Positions 1-8,693 of a stretch of 64,000 bases of DNA are shown here, piece after piece. Under the pieces are notes generated by a model. The model was not told the origin of the DNA and made no database searches. It worked only from the letters and a program-made list of their open reading frames with translations. Position numbers and translations under genes: made by a program. The stretch spans positions 124,001 through 188,000 of the forward strand of contig QKAW01000011.1 of NCBI GenBank assembly GCA_003247135.1, in the 5' to 3' direction. The number at the start of each line of letters is the position of its first letter. Position 1 is the stretch's first letter. This DNA comes from Spirochaetales bacterium. Its GTDB lineage: Bacteria; Spirochaetota; Spirochaetia; DSM-2461.

Positions 1-1578
1 CTTATATGCACCTAAAGCAAAAATAGCTTTTAACTGATGATAAGAACCATCATCAGAAGCTTCTGTTATTAAATCATTCAATAAACCCGGTCTTGGATTA
101 GTAAATAATGATTTTATAACATCCCCCTTAATTGGAGATAATGGATTTGCCATTATAGATCTGAGCTCTTCAGTAGCTATAGAAGCACTATTTTGACTTA
201 TCGAATGAATTAAAGTGATTTTTTTTATTGGATCATCCTGTGAATTTAATTTACCTATAGTACTATAGGCTTTCAGGTCTTCTAATGAAAAAAGAATTGC
301 TGCTGTCTCTTTTGCACTTAAACTTCCTTTATCAATTATCTGAAGACTGATTAAAACCATTAATATACTTATTACAAATATAACAGAATACAAAAGTGAG
401 TATGAATTAGGTAATATTAAGTGTGTTTTAGTTCCAAAATCAATTAAAACACCACCCAAAAGACCACTTACTAATGAGAAAAATGCTGTTATAAAATTTA
501 TCATTGCATTATAACTAAAGGAATCATCTTCCGGCATAGAATTTACAACCAATCTGTCTACTAAAACATTATTTGATAAGAGAAAAAAATTGGAAAAGAA
601 ACCAATTATATAGTAAAAATAGATTGGAACAGTTTTGGTTTCATTAACAGGAAGAAGCATCCAAATTATAAGACAGATAGACAATAGTGAATTCATTATT
701 ATTAAAAGTGGTCTACTTCCAATTCTGTCAGCGAAAGTTTTACCAAATAATCCTGTTAATATATTTGCTAAAGCAACAACCATAGTATACAAAAAAACAA
801 AACTTGCAGTAAACCCAGCCTCTTTTCTAATAAATACTATTGTTAACCCATTAAGAACTAGTAAAAATATAGATAGCCATTTTAATAGTAATGGATATCT
901 TCGACTTTTATTCTTTATAGAGTCACTGAATATTACAAAAAGATTTCTGCTCTTATGATATTCTACAGTTTCTCTACATGGGATCTTTTTTATAATAATA
1001 GCAGCTGTTGTATTAAAAAACACTCCAAATAATTGGAGTAATAACAATCCTGAAATTCCTGAGAAAAACTTAAAAGATGTAACTATGTAACTTAAAAGTT
1101 TTGATATTACTGATGCACTTTGATTTGCAATATTTCCCTGTGCTAAAACTTCTCCTCGATTTTGTGAAGTAGTAAGCATACGCACAATAGGATTCCAGAT
1201 AACTACCCCAACAATTCTAAAGGAGCAAAACATAGTATAAACTATTAGGATTAATAAAACTGCAGCTCTACCTTTTAAAAACAGTAGTGTTAAATAGAGT
1301 AAAATAACCAGCCCTCTAAGTAGCCATGCAGTTGATTGTACTTTAATCAGATTTTTTCCAGCAAGAATTCGAGGAAGAACTACTAATAGAAAACCAGATA
1401 AAAATATGACAGAAGATATATATCCAAGTTCAATATTTGATGCACCAAAATGTATCGCCATTAAATAGACTGGAGTTTCCCCCATAAAGTTAAACGCCAT
1501 ACCATTTAAGGCTTGAAATTTATATATTAGCTTTTGACCGCTTTGTTTTTCTTCTTCAGATAGATACTTGGTTAACAT
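1..1578 (-). CDS. MFS-type membrane transporter with soluble HEAT-like C-terminal tail (3' end cut by window)
   Basis: The frame is open from an ATG at 1578, preceded by GGAG at 1586-1589, to the left edge, so 526 residues are visible and the C-terminus is missing. Residues 1 to about 420 hold about a dozen hydrophobic segments in two bundles joined by a basic loop, the layout of a major facilitator superfamily permease. Substrate cannot be told. From about residue 430 the chain becomes soluble and helical, with repeated short amphipathic helix pairs (around 'DPIKKITLIHSIS' and 'SPIKGDVIKSLFTNP') that look like HEAT repeats. Ordinary MFS proteins end near 400-450 residues, so this is an extension or fusion. 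The gene lies downstream of the sugar ABC operon but is separated from it by a strong terminator, so it probably has its own promoter. The MFS assignment rests on topology, not on a signature motif. Confidence 0.7.
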   Translation of the reverse strand, partial: MLTKYLSEEEKQSGQKLIYKFQALNGMAFNFMGETPVYLMAIHFGASNIELGYISSVIFLSGFLLVVLPRILAGKNLIKVQSTAWLLRGLVILLYLTLLFLKGRAAVLLILIVYTMFCSFRIVGVVIWNPIVRMLTTSQNRGEVLAQGNIANQSASVISKLLSYIVTSFKFFSGISGLLLLQLFGVFFNTTAAIIIKKIPCRETVEYHKSRNLFVIFSDSIKNKSRRYPLLLKWLSIFLLVLNGLTIVFIRKEAGFTASFVFLYTMVVALANILTGLFGKTFADRIGSRPLLIIMNSLLSICLIIWMLLPVNETKTVPIYFYYIIGFFSNFFLLSNNVLVDRLVVNSMPEDDSFSYNAMINFITAFFSLVSGLLGGVLIDFGTKTHLILPNSYSLLYSVIFVISILMVLISLQIIDKGSLSAKETAAILFSLEDLKAYSTIGKLNSQDDPIKKITLIHSISQNSASIATEELRSIMANPLSPIKGDVIKSLFTNPRPGLLNDLITEASDDGSYHQLKAIFALGAYK

Positions 1579-1652
1579 TAATGTTCTCCATACATAATTA
1601 TTAGGATAACATTAAATGAAACTTAATAAAATAAAAACAGATATTTATAAAT

Positions 1653-1690
1653 AAAAAAACTTATCAAACATAAAAATTTGATAAGTTTTT
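1653..1690 (-). terminator. Rho-independent terminator of the sugar ABC operon
   Basis: A perfect 14-bp inverted repeat (1655-1668 with 1677-1690) encloses an 8-base loop. Read on the minus strand, the stem runs into a T tract. It sits 12 bases after the stop of the last permease gene. The A-rich opposite side would allow it to work in both directions, but only the minus-strand operon needs it. Confidence 0.85.
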
Positions 1691-1702
1691 ATTTAATCAT
1701 AG

Positions 1703-2671
1703 TTACATTGCCAAGCTAGATTTACTACTGATTTTCATTGCTAAACCATTACCAATAAAAATTAATATACCCTGTATAATTAACTGATCGTAGAATGGTA
1801 TACCTATTAGGTTAAGTCCATTAGTTAATATTGCTAAAATACCAACTCCTAGAATTGTTCTTTGAACAGAACCTTCTCCACCATTCATACTTGTTCCACC
1901 TAATACAACACCACCAATTATTATAAGGAGTATTGTATCTCCAACACCTGGAATAGCATTTCCAAGATTAGCAACACTTATTATACCAGCAATACCTGCT
2001 AAAAACCCTGAAAGTAGATATACACTCATCTCAATTTTTTTAGTATTTATACCAACAAAATCTGCAGATTTTCTATTACTACCTAAAAGAATTATTTTTC
2101 TTCCCCAGGTTGTTTGAGTTAACAGAATTGAACAAATTATTAGAATACCTAAACTTACAAGTGTTATGTAAGGAATTCCTAAAAATGAAGAAAATCCAAA
2201 AAACACAATTGCATCAGGTGTACCTTTTACAGCTATTCCCTGAGAAACAACAAATGCAATACCTCTTGCTATTAACTGTGTTCCCATAGTGGTAATAAAA
2301 GGAGTTAATCCAAAGTGTCCAATAAGTACTCCGTTAAACAATCCAAATAAAATCCCTACACTAATAGCTGTAATGACACCAAGAAATACACTCTGTGTTG
2401 ATGCCATAACCACTCCAGATAAAACAGCACTTGCACTAATAACTGTCGAAACAGATAAATCTATCCCTCCAGTAAGTAATACAAATGTCTGACCAATAGC
2501 GGCAATTAAAATTACCGCATTGGCAGCCATCATGGATTCCATATTTATCCCCGTTAGGAAAAACGGAGATAATAAAGAAAAAGCTAATAGTAACGATAGA
2601 ATTATTGGAATAGCAGGATAATTTCGTATTACATTAAGAGAATTTTTAGCCATGCTTCCATTTTTAATCAT
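1703..2671 (-). CDS. Sugar ABC transporter permease (RbsC-like), second permease of the operon
   Basis: Inner-membrane permease of the ribose/xylose/galactofuranose ABC family (BPD_transp_2), about 322 residues with 8-10 hydrophobic segments. It has the family's 'LLTGGIDLSVSTVI' loop near residue 65 and the 'GGVVLGGTSMNGGEG' loop near residue 255. I place the start at the ATG at 2671, four bases after the stop of the binding-protein gene, with GGGGAG at 2684-2689 upstream. The open frame extends further upstream to 2746, but that stretch overlaps the binding-protein gene. It is one of two non-identical permeases in this operon, so the channel is probably a heterodimer, as in the YtfT/YjfF galactofuranose system. 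The sugar transported cannot be read from the sequence. Confidence 0.9.
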   Translation of the reverse strand: MIKNGSMAKNSLNVIRNYPAIPIILSLLLAFSLLSPFFLTGINMESMMAANAVILIAAIGQTFVLLTGGIDLSVSTVISASAVLSGVVMASTQSVFLGVITAISVGILFGLFNGVLIGHFGLTPFITTMGTQLIARGIAFVVSQGIAVKGTPDAIVFFGFSSFLGIPYITLVSLGILIICSILLTQTTWGRKIILLGSNRKSADFVGINTKKIEMSVYLLSGFLAGIAGIISVANLGNAIPGVGDTILLIIIGGVVLGGTSMNGGEGSVQRTILGVGILAILTNGLNLIGIPFYDQLIIQGILIFIGNGLAMKISSKSSLAM

Positions 2672-2675
2672 TATA

Positions 2676-3647
2676 TTATTTAGCTCCCCAGATTGAAGCT
2701 TTGTTTGCTTCAATATTTTTTGTTGTATAGAAGTTACCAGGAACAACTACTTTCTCAACTGCTTCACCTTTCATTGCTTTAATTGCTAGTTTAACAGCAG
2801 TTTCACCAATTGTTTTACAGTCCATTACAGAAATACCATCTGCTGTACCATTTTTAACAGAAACATAACCATCGTAACTACCATTGATACCTACAACAAT
2901 TACGTGTCCATCTTCACCAATTTTCTTTAATTTACCCATATCTGTTAATACTGTTTCAATACTTGGAATTTGAGTATCTGTTGCAGCAAAAATAGCAGCA
3001 ATATTAGGGTTTGCTTGGAAAGCATTTTGTGTAGCAGCTAAAGCTCTATCAGAAGCCCAGTCTGTTGGCATTTGAATAATCTCAACATTTTTACCTTTTA
3101 ATGCATCATTAAATCCTTTTGATCTATCGATACCGTTTTGGTCATTTAAAGCACCTAATAACTCAAGAATAACAACTTTATCAGTTCTACCTTTAATTGC
3201 TTCAGCTACATATTTACCACAGTTTAAACCATCTGAAATTGAATCCGGAGCTGATGATGCAGAAGTAGATTTACTACCTGGCAAATCTCTATCATATGAA
3301 ATAACAGTAATTCCTGCTTTTTTTGCTTTCATTAAAGCTGTTTCAATAGTATTTTGGTCAACAGCACAAACTAGTATTGCATCAACTTTTTGAGCAATTA
3401 ATGTTTGAATCTGTGAGTTTTGAGTTTGAGCATCACCATCAGCTACAACTTCAATAACTTTAAATCCATTTTTTGCAGCTTCAGCTTTAACACCATTGTT
3501 AGTTGCAATTCTACTTTCAAATAACTGGTCAACAGATAGACCAATAGTAATTTGTTTGTCACCAGCTGCCTCTTTGTTTCCATTGGCAAAAACTGATCCT
3601 GTGCTTAATACTGCAAAAATCAGTATTAATCCGAACATTTTCTTCAT
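2676..3647 (-). CDS. Periplasmic sugar-binding protein (RbsB/XylF-like)
   Basis: Solute-binding component of the ABC importer, 323 residues, type I periplasmic-binding fold (Peripla_BP_4). A signal peptide covers residues 1-21 (Lys-rich start, hydrophobic core, cleavage after 'VFA'). There is no lipobox cysteine, so it should be a soluble periplasmic protein. Family features include 'ITIGLSVDQ' at the first strand, 'DAILVCAVD' in the N-lobe, 'VISYDRDL' near residue 118 and 'IAAIFAATD' in the C-lobe. The gene is encoded between the two permeases rather than first in the operon, which is unusual for a component needed in excess. Ribose, xylose, allose or galactofuranose are all possible ligands. 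Confidence 0.92.
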   Translation of the reverse strand: MKKMFGLILIFAVLSTGSVFANGNKEAAGDKQITIGLSVDQLFESRIATNNGVKAEAAKNGFKVIEVVADGDAQTQNSQIQTLIAQKVDAILVCAVDQNTIETALMKAKKAGITVISYDRDLPGSKSTSASSAPDSISDGLNCGKYVAEAIKGRTDKVVILELLGALNDQNGIDRSKGFNDALKGKNVEIIQMPTDWASDRALAATQNAFQANPNIAAIFAATDTQIPSIETVLTDMGKLKKIGEDGHVIVVGINGSYDGYVSVKNGTADGISVMDCKTIGETAVKLAIKAMKGEAVEKVVVPGNFYTTKNIEANKASIWGAK

Positions 3648-3677
3648 AAATTTCTCCTATACTCTTTTTATATTCAG

Positions 3678-4673
3678 CTAAATATTCTTAGAACTCTCTA
3701 TTCTCATAGCTTTTTGTTCTAATAAATGTTTAGTCTGTCTAACTATTGAAACCCTGTCTATAATAACAGCAGTTAATAAAACAGCCCCTCGTACTATATC
3801 GTAAATATATGGGGAGGCATTCATAAGGTTTAGTCCATTATCTATTAGAACTAAAAATATAGCTCCAATAACACTTCCGACTACAGTTCCGGCTCCACCG
3901 GATAATTTTGTACCACCTAAAACAACTGCAGCAATTACAGTAAACTCAACACCAATACCAATTCCAGATTGTAAACCACCAACCCTAGCTAAAAGTATTA
4001 ATGCGGCAATAGCAGATGTAAAACCACCTATTAAATAGACCATTAAAGTTACTTTTTTTACAGGTAGATTAGATTCTATAGCTGATTGGGATGAATTTCC
4101 TATTGCTCTAACATAAAGTCCAAATCTTGTTTTAGTTAATAAATAAATTCCAATACCAAAAACAATAAATAACAGTATGATTGGAACAGGAATACCTGCA
4201 ATTTTTCCATTTCCTATAAAACCAAACTCTCTTGGAACCGGAACATTTTGAGCAGATGTTAGATGAATAGCCATTCCTCGATACATAGTATATGTTGCTA
4301 ATGTTGTAATTAATGGGCTCATTTTAAACTTATTTACAAGAAATCCATTTAATAAACCTAATAGACAAGCACTTCCAATTGCTGCAACAAATGCAAAAAT
4401 ATAAGAACCTGTACCTACTATTATTTTAGCAAACAGTGCTGATGTAAAAAATAGAATTGCTCCCAATGAGATATCAATACCACCGGTCAAAATAATAAAT
4501 GTCATACCTACTGCAACAATTCCCGTTACACTGGCCTGAACTAAAACAGATTGTAAATTGTTAAATTTTAAGAAAACAGGTGAAACAAATGTAAGTATTA
4601 CACCTAAAAAAAATGTTGCAAAAACAATAGCAACCCATCTTTTTTTTGATAGGTATTTTTTGATTATATTCAT
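3678..4673 (-). CDS. Sugar ABC transporter permease (RbsC-like), first permease of the operon
   Basis: Inner-membrane permease of 331 residues, same family as the gene at 1703-2671 but clearly diverged from it. It carries the diagnostic 'ILTGGIDISLGAI' loop near residue 65 and 'VLGGTKLSGGAGT' near residue 250, with about ten hydrophobic segments and a basic N-terminus ('IIKKYLSKKR'). The gene begins 13 bases after the ATPase gene and is followed 30 bases later by the binding-protein gene, so all four genes should be one transcript. Two unlike permeases with one fused double-domain ATPase suggest an asymmetric importer. Confidence 0.92.
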   Translation of the reverse strand: MNIIKKYLSKKRWVAIVFATFFLGVILTFVSPVFLKFNNLQSVLVQASVTGIVAVGMTFIILTGGIDISLGAILFFTSALFAKIIVGTGSYIFAFVAAIGSACLLGLLNGFLVNKFKMSPLITTLATYTMYRGMAIHLTSAQNVPVPREFGFIGNGKIAGIPVPIILLFIVFGIGIYLLTKTRFGLYVRAIGNSSQSAIESNLPVKKVTLMVYLIGGFTSAIAALILLARVGGLQSGIGIGVEFTVIAAVVLGGTKLSGGAGTVVGSVIGAIFLVLIDNGLNLMNASPYIYDIVRGAVLLTAVIIDRVSIVRQTKHLLEQKAMRIESSKNI

Positions 4674-4686
4674 TATTTATTCCTTA

Positions 4687-6192
4687 TTACTCTTTTTTTT
4701 CATAAGCAGAACTTGCCGCCATAGAAATAATTTTTGCAGAATTGAATTCTTCCCGCTTAAACTCACCTACCATATGACCAGTACGCATAACCTTAATTCT
4801 ATGTGAAATCTGTAATAGTTCAGGTAGATCAGATGACACAACAATAACAGCAACACCCTGTTTTGCAAGTTCTCCTATCATTGTATGTATATCAAATTTA
4901 GCACCAATATCTACACCTTTTGTGGGTTCATCAAGAATGCAAATTTGAGGTTTAGTAGATAACCATCGTCCAATTATTGCTTTTTGCTGATTTCCACCAC
5001 TTAAACTCTTAATTTTTGACTGAATATGAGGAATTGCTACATTCATATCTTTAACAACTTCCATTGTTTTTTCTTCCTCATTTCTAAAACCAAATCCCTT
5101 GATTTTTCTGTTTACAAAACTCTCTATAGTTGCAGCAGAAATATTTTCTCTAACAGATCTGATTCCAAAAATACCATTTGTCTTTCTATCTTCTGTTACT
5201 AAAGAAACATTGTTTTCAAGCATCTTTGAGATTGTAACAGGGCTAACTAGTTTATCATTAATAAATATATTACCCTTAGATTTTCTAATTCCAAATATTG
5301 CTTCTACAAGTTCTGTTCTTCCAGCTCCTACCAGTCCAGCTATACCAAGTATTTCACCTTTTTTTACAGTAAATGAAACATCATGAAAATCATAAGAACT
5401 TAAATTCTCAACACGTATAGCATCTACTTCCTGAGGTGGCTTAAGATCTATCTGTGACTCACCAATTGTTCTACCAACCATCATCTCTTCAAGATCATTT
5501 CTGGGAACATCTTTTAAGAAACCACTTCCAACTTGATGACCATCTCTTAATACTATATATTTATCACCCATTTTATAAATTTCATCCATAAAGTGAGAAA
5601 TAAATATAATTGCAACACCCCGTTCTTTTAATCTTTCCATTATAATAAAAAGTTTTTCCCGCTCAGGTGCTGTTAATGAAGTTGTTGGTTCATCCAGTAT
5701 AAGAAGCTTATCAGCATGTAAAAGGGCTTTTGCAATCTCTACAATTTGCTGTTTACCGGTTCCTAGATCTTCAACAAGTGATTTTGTATCAATATCTATA
5801 CCCAAAAAGTCTAACTGCTTTTGTGCAATATTATCAACTTCTACCCAGTTAACATTTCCTGGTTTACCCGGTAATTGAGTAATACATATATTCTCAGCCA
5901 CAGTTAAAGTTCCAAATAAACTCAACTCCTGATGAACAGCAGAAATTCCATGTTCATACCCATTAATATTTTTTACTTCCTGACCTTCTATGAAAATTTG
6001 ACCTTCTGTAGGTTCTAATAATCCACATAGCATATTTTTTAGTGTAGATTTTCCTGCTCCATTTTCACCTACAAGTGTTATTATTTCACCTGGATAGACA
6101 TCGAAAGATACATTGTTTACAACAGTTTTTAAGCCAAACGTCTTTTTTAGATTTTTAACAGATAATAGTGGCTTATTTGTAGTTTCCTGCAA
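4687..6192 (-). CDS. Sugar ABC transporter ATP-binding protein, two ABC domains (RbsA/XylG-like)
   Basis: Cytoplasmic ATPase of about 501 residues with two fused ABC cassettes. Domain 1 has Walker A 'GENGAGKST' and Walker B 'LLILDEPTTSLT'. Domain 2 has the degenerate Walker A 'GLVGAGRTE' typical of RbsA proteins, a full signature 'LSGGNQQKA' and Walker B 'ICILDEPTKGVD'. I choose a TTG start at 6192 because AAGGAG lies at 6201-6206 with an 8-base spacer. The in-frame ATG at 6222 has no ribosome-binding site and would only add ten poorly conserved residues. It is the first gene of the importer operon and lies directly downstream of a double-palindrome operator. Confidence 0.93.
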   Translation of the reverse strand: MQETTNKPLLSVKNLKKTFGLKTVVNNVSFDVYPGEIITLVGENGAGKSTLKNMLCGLLEPTEGQIFIEGQEVKNINGYEHGISAVHQELSLFGTLTVAENICITQLPGKPGNVNWVEVDNIAQKQLDFLGIDIDTKSLVEDLGTGKQQIVEIAKALLHADKLLILDEPTTSLTAPEREKLFIIMERLKERGVAIIFISHFMDEIYKMGDKYIVLRDGHQVGSGFLKDVPRNDLEEMMVGRTIGESQIDLKPPQEVDAIRVENLSSYDFHDVSFTVKKGEILGIAGLVGAGRTELVEAIFGIRKSKGNIFINDKLVSPVTISKMLENNVSLVTEDRKTNGIFGIRSVRENISAATIESFVNRKIKGFGFRNEEEKTMEVVKDMNVAIPHIQSKIKSLSGGNQQKAIIGRWLSTKPQICILDEPTKGVDIGAKFDIHTMIGELAKQGVAVIVVSSDLPELLQISHRIKVMRTGHMVGEFKREEFNSAKIISMAASSAYEKKE

Positions 6193-6243
6193 TTTTTTAA
6201 CTCCTTGAAAGGGTTTATACATAATTTAAATATCATTACAATT

Positions 6244-6284
6244 ATTGTTTACAATTTACCATAGAATAGTAAATTGTCAACAAT
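6244..6284 (-). promoter_or_regulatory. Promoter with a two-site palindromic operator for the sugar ABC operon
   Basis: Two 12-base palindromes of the form ATTGT-NN-ACAAT lie at 6244-6255 and 6273-6284, centres 29 bases apart. Together they form a larger inverted repeat (6244-6259 with 6269-6284, 15 of 16 pairs). On the minus strand the right half contains a perfect -35 box TTGACA (6275-6280) and, 16 bases on, a -10-like TAAATT (6253-6258). A repressor bound here would block the promoter. Short repeated palindromes of this kind are used by ROK- and LacI-type sugar regulators; no such regulator gene is in the window. Confidence 0.7.
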
Positions 6285-6387
6285 TATTTTTATTTTAGCT
6301 ATTTTTTTTGCATTGAGTGTTAATTAATGTTAATTATCACTATTAAAGATCTATGGATTATTTACCTTAAATCCTGTATTTTAAATT

Positions 6388-7635
6388 ATGGATGAAAAGA
6401 GTAGAGATCCAGAAAGTATAAAACATTATACACTAGAATTAAGAGAATTAATTGATAATGATGTAGTTCTCTCTATACAAGATATTAATAAACTTCAAAA
6501 AAAATATAATATTTCTAAGTCTGATCTGGAGAAAGTTGAAAATATTGCTCTAAATCATTATCAAAATGCTCAAGAAAATTTTGTTAATGGAAATTGGGAC
6601 AATGCTTTTATATCAATAGAAGAGGCAATCTACAAATCACCTATAAATATTAAAATATTAGAATTATATTACAATATTTTAAATGAGAGCAGTTCATTTT
6701 ACGGAAGTGAAGAATCAAATGCCAAGTCATTAAATCTACTACTAATGAGAGTAAAAAAAGTAAACAAAAAGCTTTTTAAAAAATTATTAAAAAGCAAAGA
6801 AAAGGATAAAACTAATAAAAAAAATTTTAATTTTAAAAAAAAGTATCTTTTTTTTCTTATTGTTCTTATCATTCCTTTACCCTTTTTTTTAACAAAAAAA
6901 CCTGAGAACAAAGTATTAACTGAATATCAAAGAACTACTTTTTTACCCCCTGGAGAGATTTTAGTAGAGATTAAACCCTTGAGGCATACAGCCCAACCAG
7001 TTATCTCAGTTATTGAATCTAGGATTTCAGGAACTGAAGATAATTTTGTTTATAATCTTCTATTTAATGTAAAGTCAGAGAAAGAAAATATTACTTTTTT
7101 AAAAGGAAGTATTCATTGGTATGATAAAAAAGGGAGCGAAATTGTAACAGATGAATTTGAATCTATAAAAGGAAATGAGTATTTTTTAAATGAATTAATT
7201 CCTTTCTCATATATGAAAAATTCTCATAGAGAGTTTCCATCAATTAGCAAAATAGTTATTGAAATAAAGCAGATAGAAACCCTAAAAGGTAGGGAGAGAA
7301 CTGAAGGTAAAAATATATATACCATATTTTCTGGTGGATTTCAGGATAGGATAGAAGTATCAGAAAACCGATTTCTCATCACTGAAGGTGTTACAACTAA
7401 TTATCTGAGTTTAGTTCTAACTGTAAAAAACCTGCAAAATAAAGAAATTTCTATTTTAAATGGTGATATTGAATGGATTGATGATTACAATATTGTTAAA
7501 AGCAGAATAAATATAAATTTTATCTCAGTTAAAGAGCTACCAGTAAAGGCCAAAGAGAAACGGGTTTTATTTAAAACTTTTGAAATTAGTGAAATTACTG
7601 ATAATTACAGAATAAATATTAAGGATATGAATTGA
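6388..7635 (+). CDS. Hypothetical single-pass membrane protein with TPR-like N-terminus
   Basis: 415 residues, family not recognised. Residues 1-135 are hydrophilic and helical, with a stretch around 'NFVNGNWDNAFISIEEAI' that resembles a tetratricopeptide repeat. A Lys/Asn-rich patch follows, then one strong hydrophobic segment near residues 152-170. The remaining about 240 residues are beta-rich with two similar sections (each with a 'FVYNLLFNVK...' or 'NYLSLVLTVKNL'-like strand followed by an acidic 'W-D' turn), and would lie outside the inner membrane. This predicts a cytoplasmic protein-interaction head and a periplasmic sensor or scaffold part. The start has no clear Shine-Dalgarno sequence. 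The gene overlaps the Nudix gene by four bases (TTGA), so the two are co-translated. It is divergent from the sugar operon. Confidence 0.75.
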   Translation: MDEKSRDPESIKHYTLELRELIDNDVVLSIQDINKLQKKYNISKSDLEKVENIALNHYQNAQENFVNGNWDNAFISIEEAIYKSPINIKILELYYNILNESSSFYGSEESNAKSLNLLLMRVKKVNKKLFKKLLKSKEKDKTNKKNFNFKKKYLFFLIVLIIPLPFFLTKKPENKVLTEYQRTTFLPPGEILVEIKPLRHTAQPVISVIESRISGTEDNFVYNLLFNVKSEKENITFLKGSIHWYDKKGSEIVTDEFESIKGNEYFLNELIPFSYMKNSHREFPSISKIVIEIKQIETLKGRERTEGKNIYTIFSGGFQDRIEVSENRFLITEGVTTNYLSLVLTVKNLQNKEISILNGDIEWIDDYNIVKSRININFISVKELPVKAKEKRVLFKTFEISEITDNYRINIKDMN

Positions 7636-8126
7636 AAAAATATGATAAACGATACTACAAAGAAAACGCTGTAGTAACATATATTATGAATAAAGACTCA
7701 CTTCTTTTAATTAATAAAAAAAGGGGATTAGGTGCTGGAAAAGTTAATGTTCCTGGAGGTCATATTGAAGATGGAGAAACTCCTTTTGAAGCAGCATACA
7801 GGGAATCATTGGAAGAGGTATCTCTTAAAGTTGAAGATCTGGTTCTAGTGGGCAAATTATATTTTAAATTTTTAGATGGTCTTACAATGATGGGATGGGT
7901 TTTTAAAACTGATAATTATACAGGTGAACCTAAGGAGAGTGATGAAGCTGATCCTTTTTGGTGTAATACAGCAACTATTCCATTTAACAATATGTGGGCA
8001 GATGATATTGTATGGATTCCAGAAATGTTAAAAGGACGGTTTTTTAGAGGTTATTTTGAATTTGATGAAGATATAATGCTAAAAAGGGTTGTTGAATTTT
8101 ATGACTCTTATGAAGAATTTATTTAA
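7632..8126 (+). CDS. Nudix hydrolase (MutT/MTH1-like)
   Basis: 164 residues. The Nudix box is complete: 'GGHIEDGETPFEAAYRESLEE' spans residues about 42-62, with the metal-binding REsLEE glutamates in place. The preceding 'KVNVPGGH' and the tail tryptophans ('DIVWIPEML') resemble 8-oxo-dGTP diphosphatases of the MTH1/NUDT1 subgroup, so nucleotide-pool sanitation is the likely role, although Nudix substrates are hard to assign by sequence. The start is a TTG at 7632 overlapping the upstream TGA stop, with AAGGA at 7621-7625. The first in-frame ATG is 18 codons later and would cut into the first beta strand. Its 3' end overlaps the convergent lipoprotein gene by eight bases. Confidence 0.88.
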   Translation: MKKYDKRYYKENAVVTYIMNKDSLLLINKKRGLGAGKVNVPGGHIEDGETPFEAAYRESLEEVSLKVEDLVLVGKLYFKFLDGLTMMGWVFKTDNYTGEPKESDEADPFWCNTATIPFNNMWADDIVWIPEMLKGRFFRGYFEFDEDIMLKRVVEFYDSYEEFI

Positions 8127-8664
8127 TTGAATTATACAGCTTCTTAAGTTCTGAATAAAGAATCTCCGTATCTGTATATGTAAAATTGTAAGCAACAATT
8201 TCCCCTACCGCTTGCCTGGAAAGACTCTCTTTATCATCAATTTCAGCAATTAACTTAGCATCTTTTGCTCTACTGTCTGCTTTAAGCTTTTTCATTTTTT
8301 CAGAGTAGTTTAATATTTCAATTCCTTTTCTAAAGTAGTAGTGGCCATTAAATGCTTGTTTAAACCCTGGATCCTGTCTAAGTTTTAAGTAAAAATCAAA
8401 CCAGCTATTCAGTACCTTTTGTGATGCTAAAACTATTTTTTTTTCAGTAATCAAATAATCATCTAACTGTTCTATTGTTAGATTTTCCTGAACATTGTAA
8501 CTATTTCTTGTCTCTAATAAATCAAGATACTCTCTCTGATATTCAACGTAAATTTTTCCTAAATTAACTGTATCCTGGTGCAAAACCGGATTCTCTCCCC
8601 AGTCTTCTACACTTTTACATGAGATTGATAGGATAATTACAGTGAAAATCAGAATATTTCTCAT
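8119..8664 (-). CDS. Small helical lipoprotein, unknown function
   Basis: 181 residues. A lipoprotein signal peptide covers residues 1-16, ending in the lipobox 'LSISC', so the mature protein should be anchored through a diacylglyceryl cysteine. The rest is mostly charged helix, with likely coiled-coil sections around residues 50-80 and 120-150. No enzyme motif is visible and I do not recognise the family. It is transcribed after the lipoprotein gene at 8694-9692 with a 29-base gap and is probably in the same transcript. Confidence 0.75.
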   Translation of the reverse strand: MRNILIFTVIILSISCKSVEDWGENPVLHQDTVNLGKIYVEYQREYLDLLETRNSYNVQENLTIEQLDDYLITEKKIVLASQKVLNSWFDFYLKLRQDPGFKQAFNGHYYFRKGIEILNYSEKMKKLKADSRAKDAKLIAEIDDKESLSRQAVGEIVAYNFTYTDTEILYSELKKLYNSIK

Positions 8665-8693
8665 TTTTACATTATAACAACTAATTAAAAATC

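Noticed and set aside
635-958. 107-codon plus-strand frame within the MFS gene
   Set aside because: The minus strand carries a continuous membrane-protein frame through the same bases with a good ribosome-binding site; the plus frame is a shadow.
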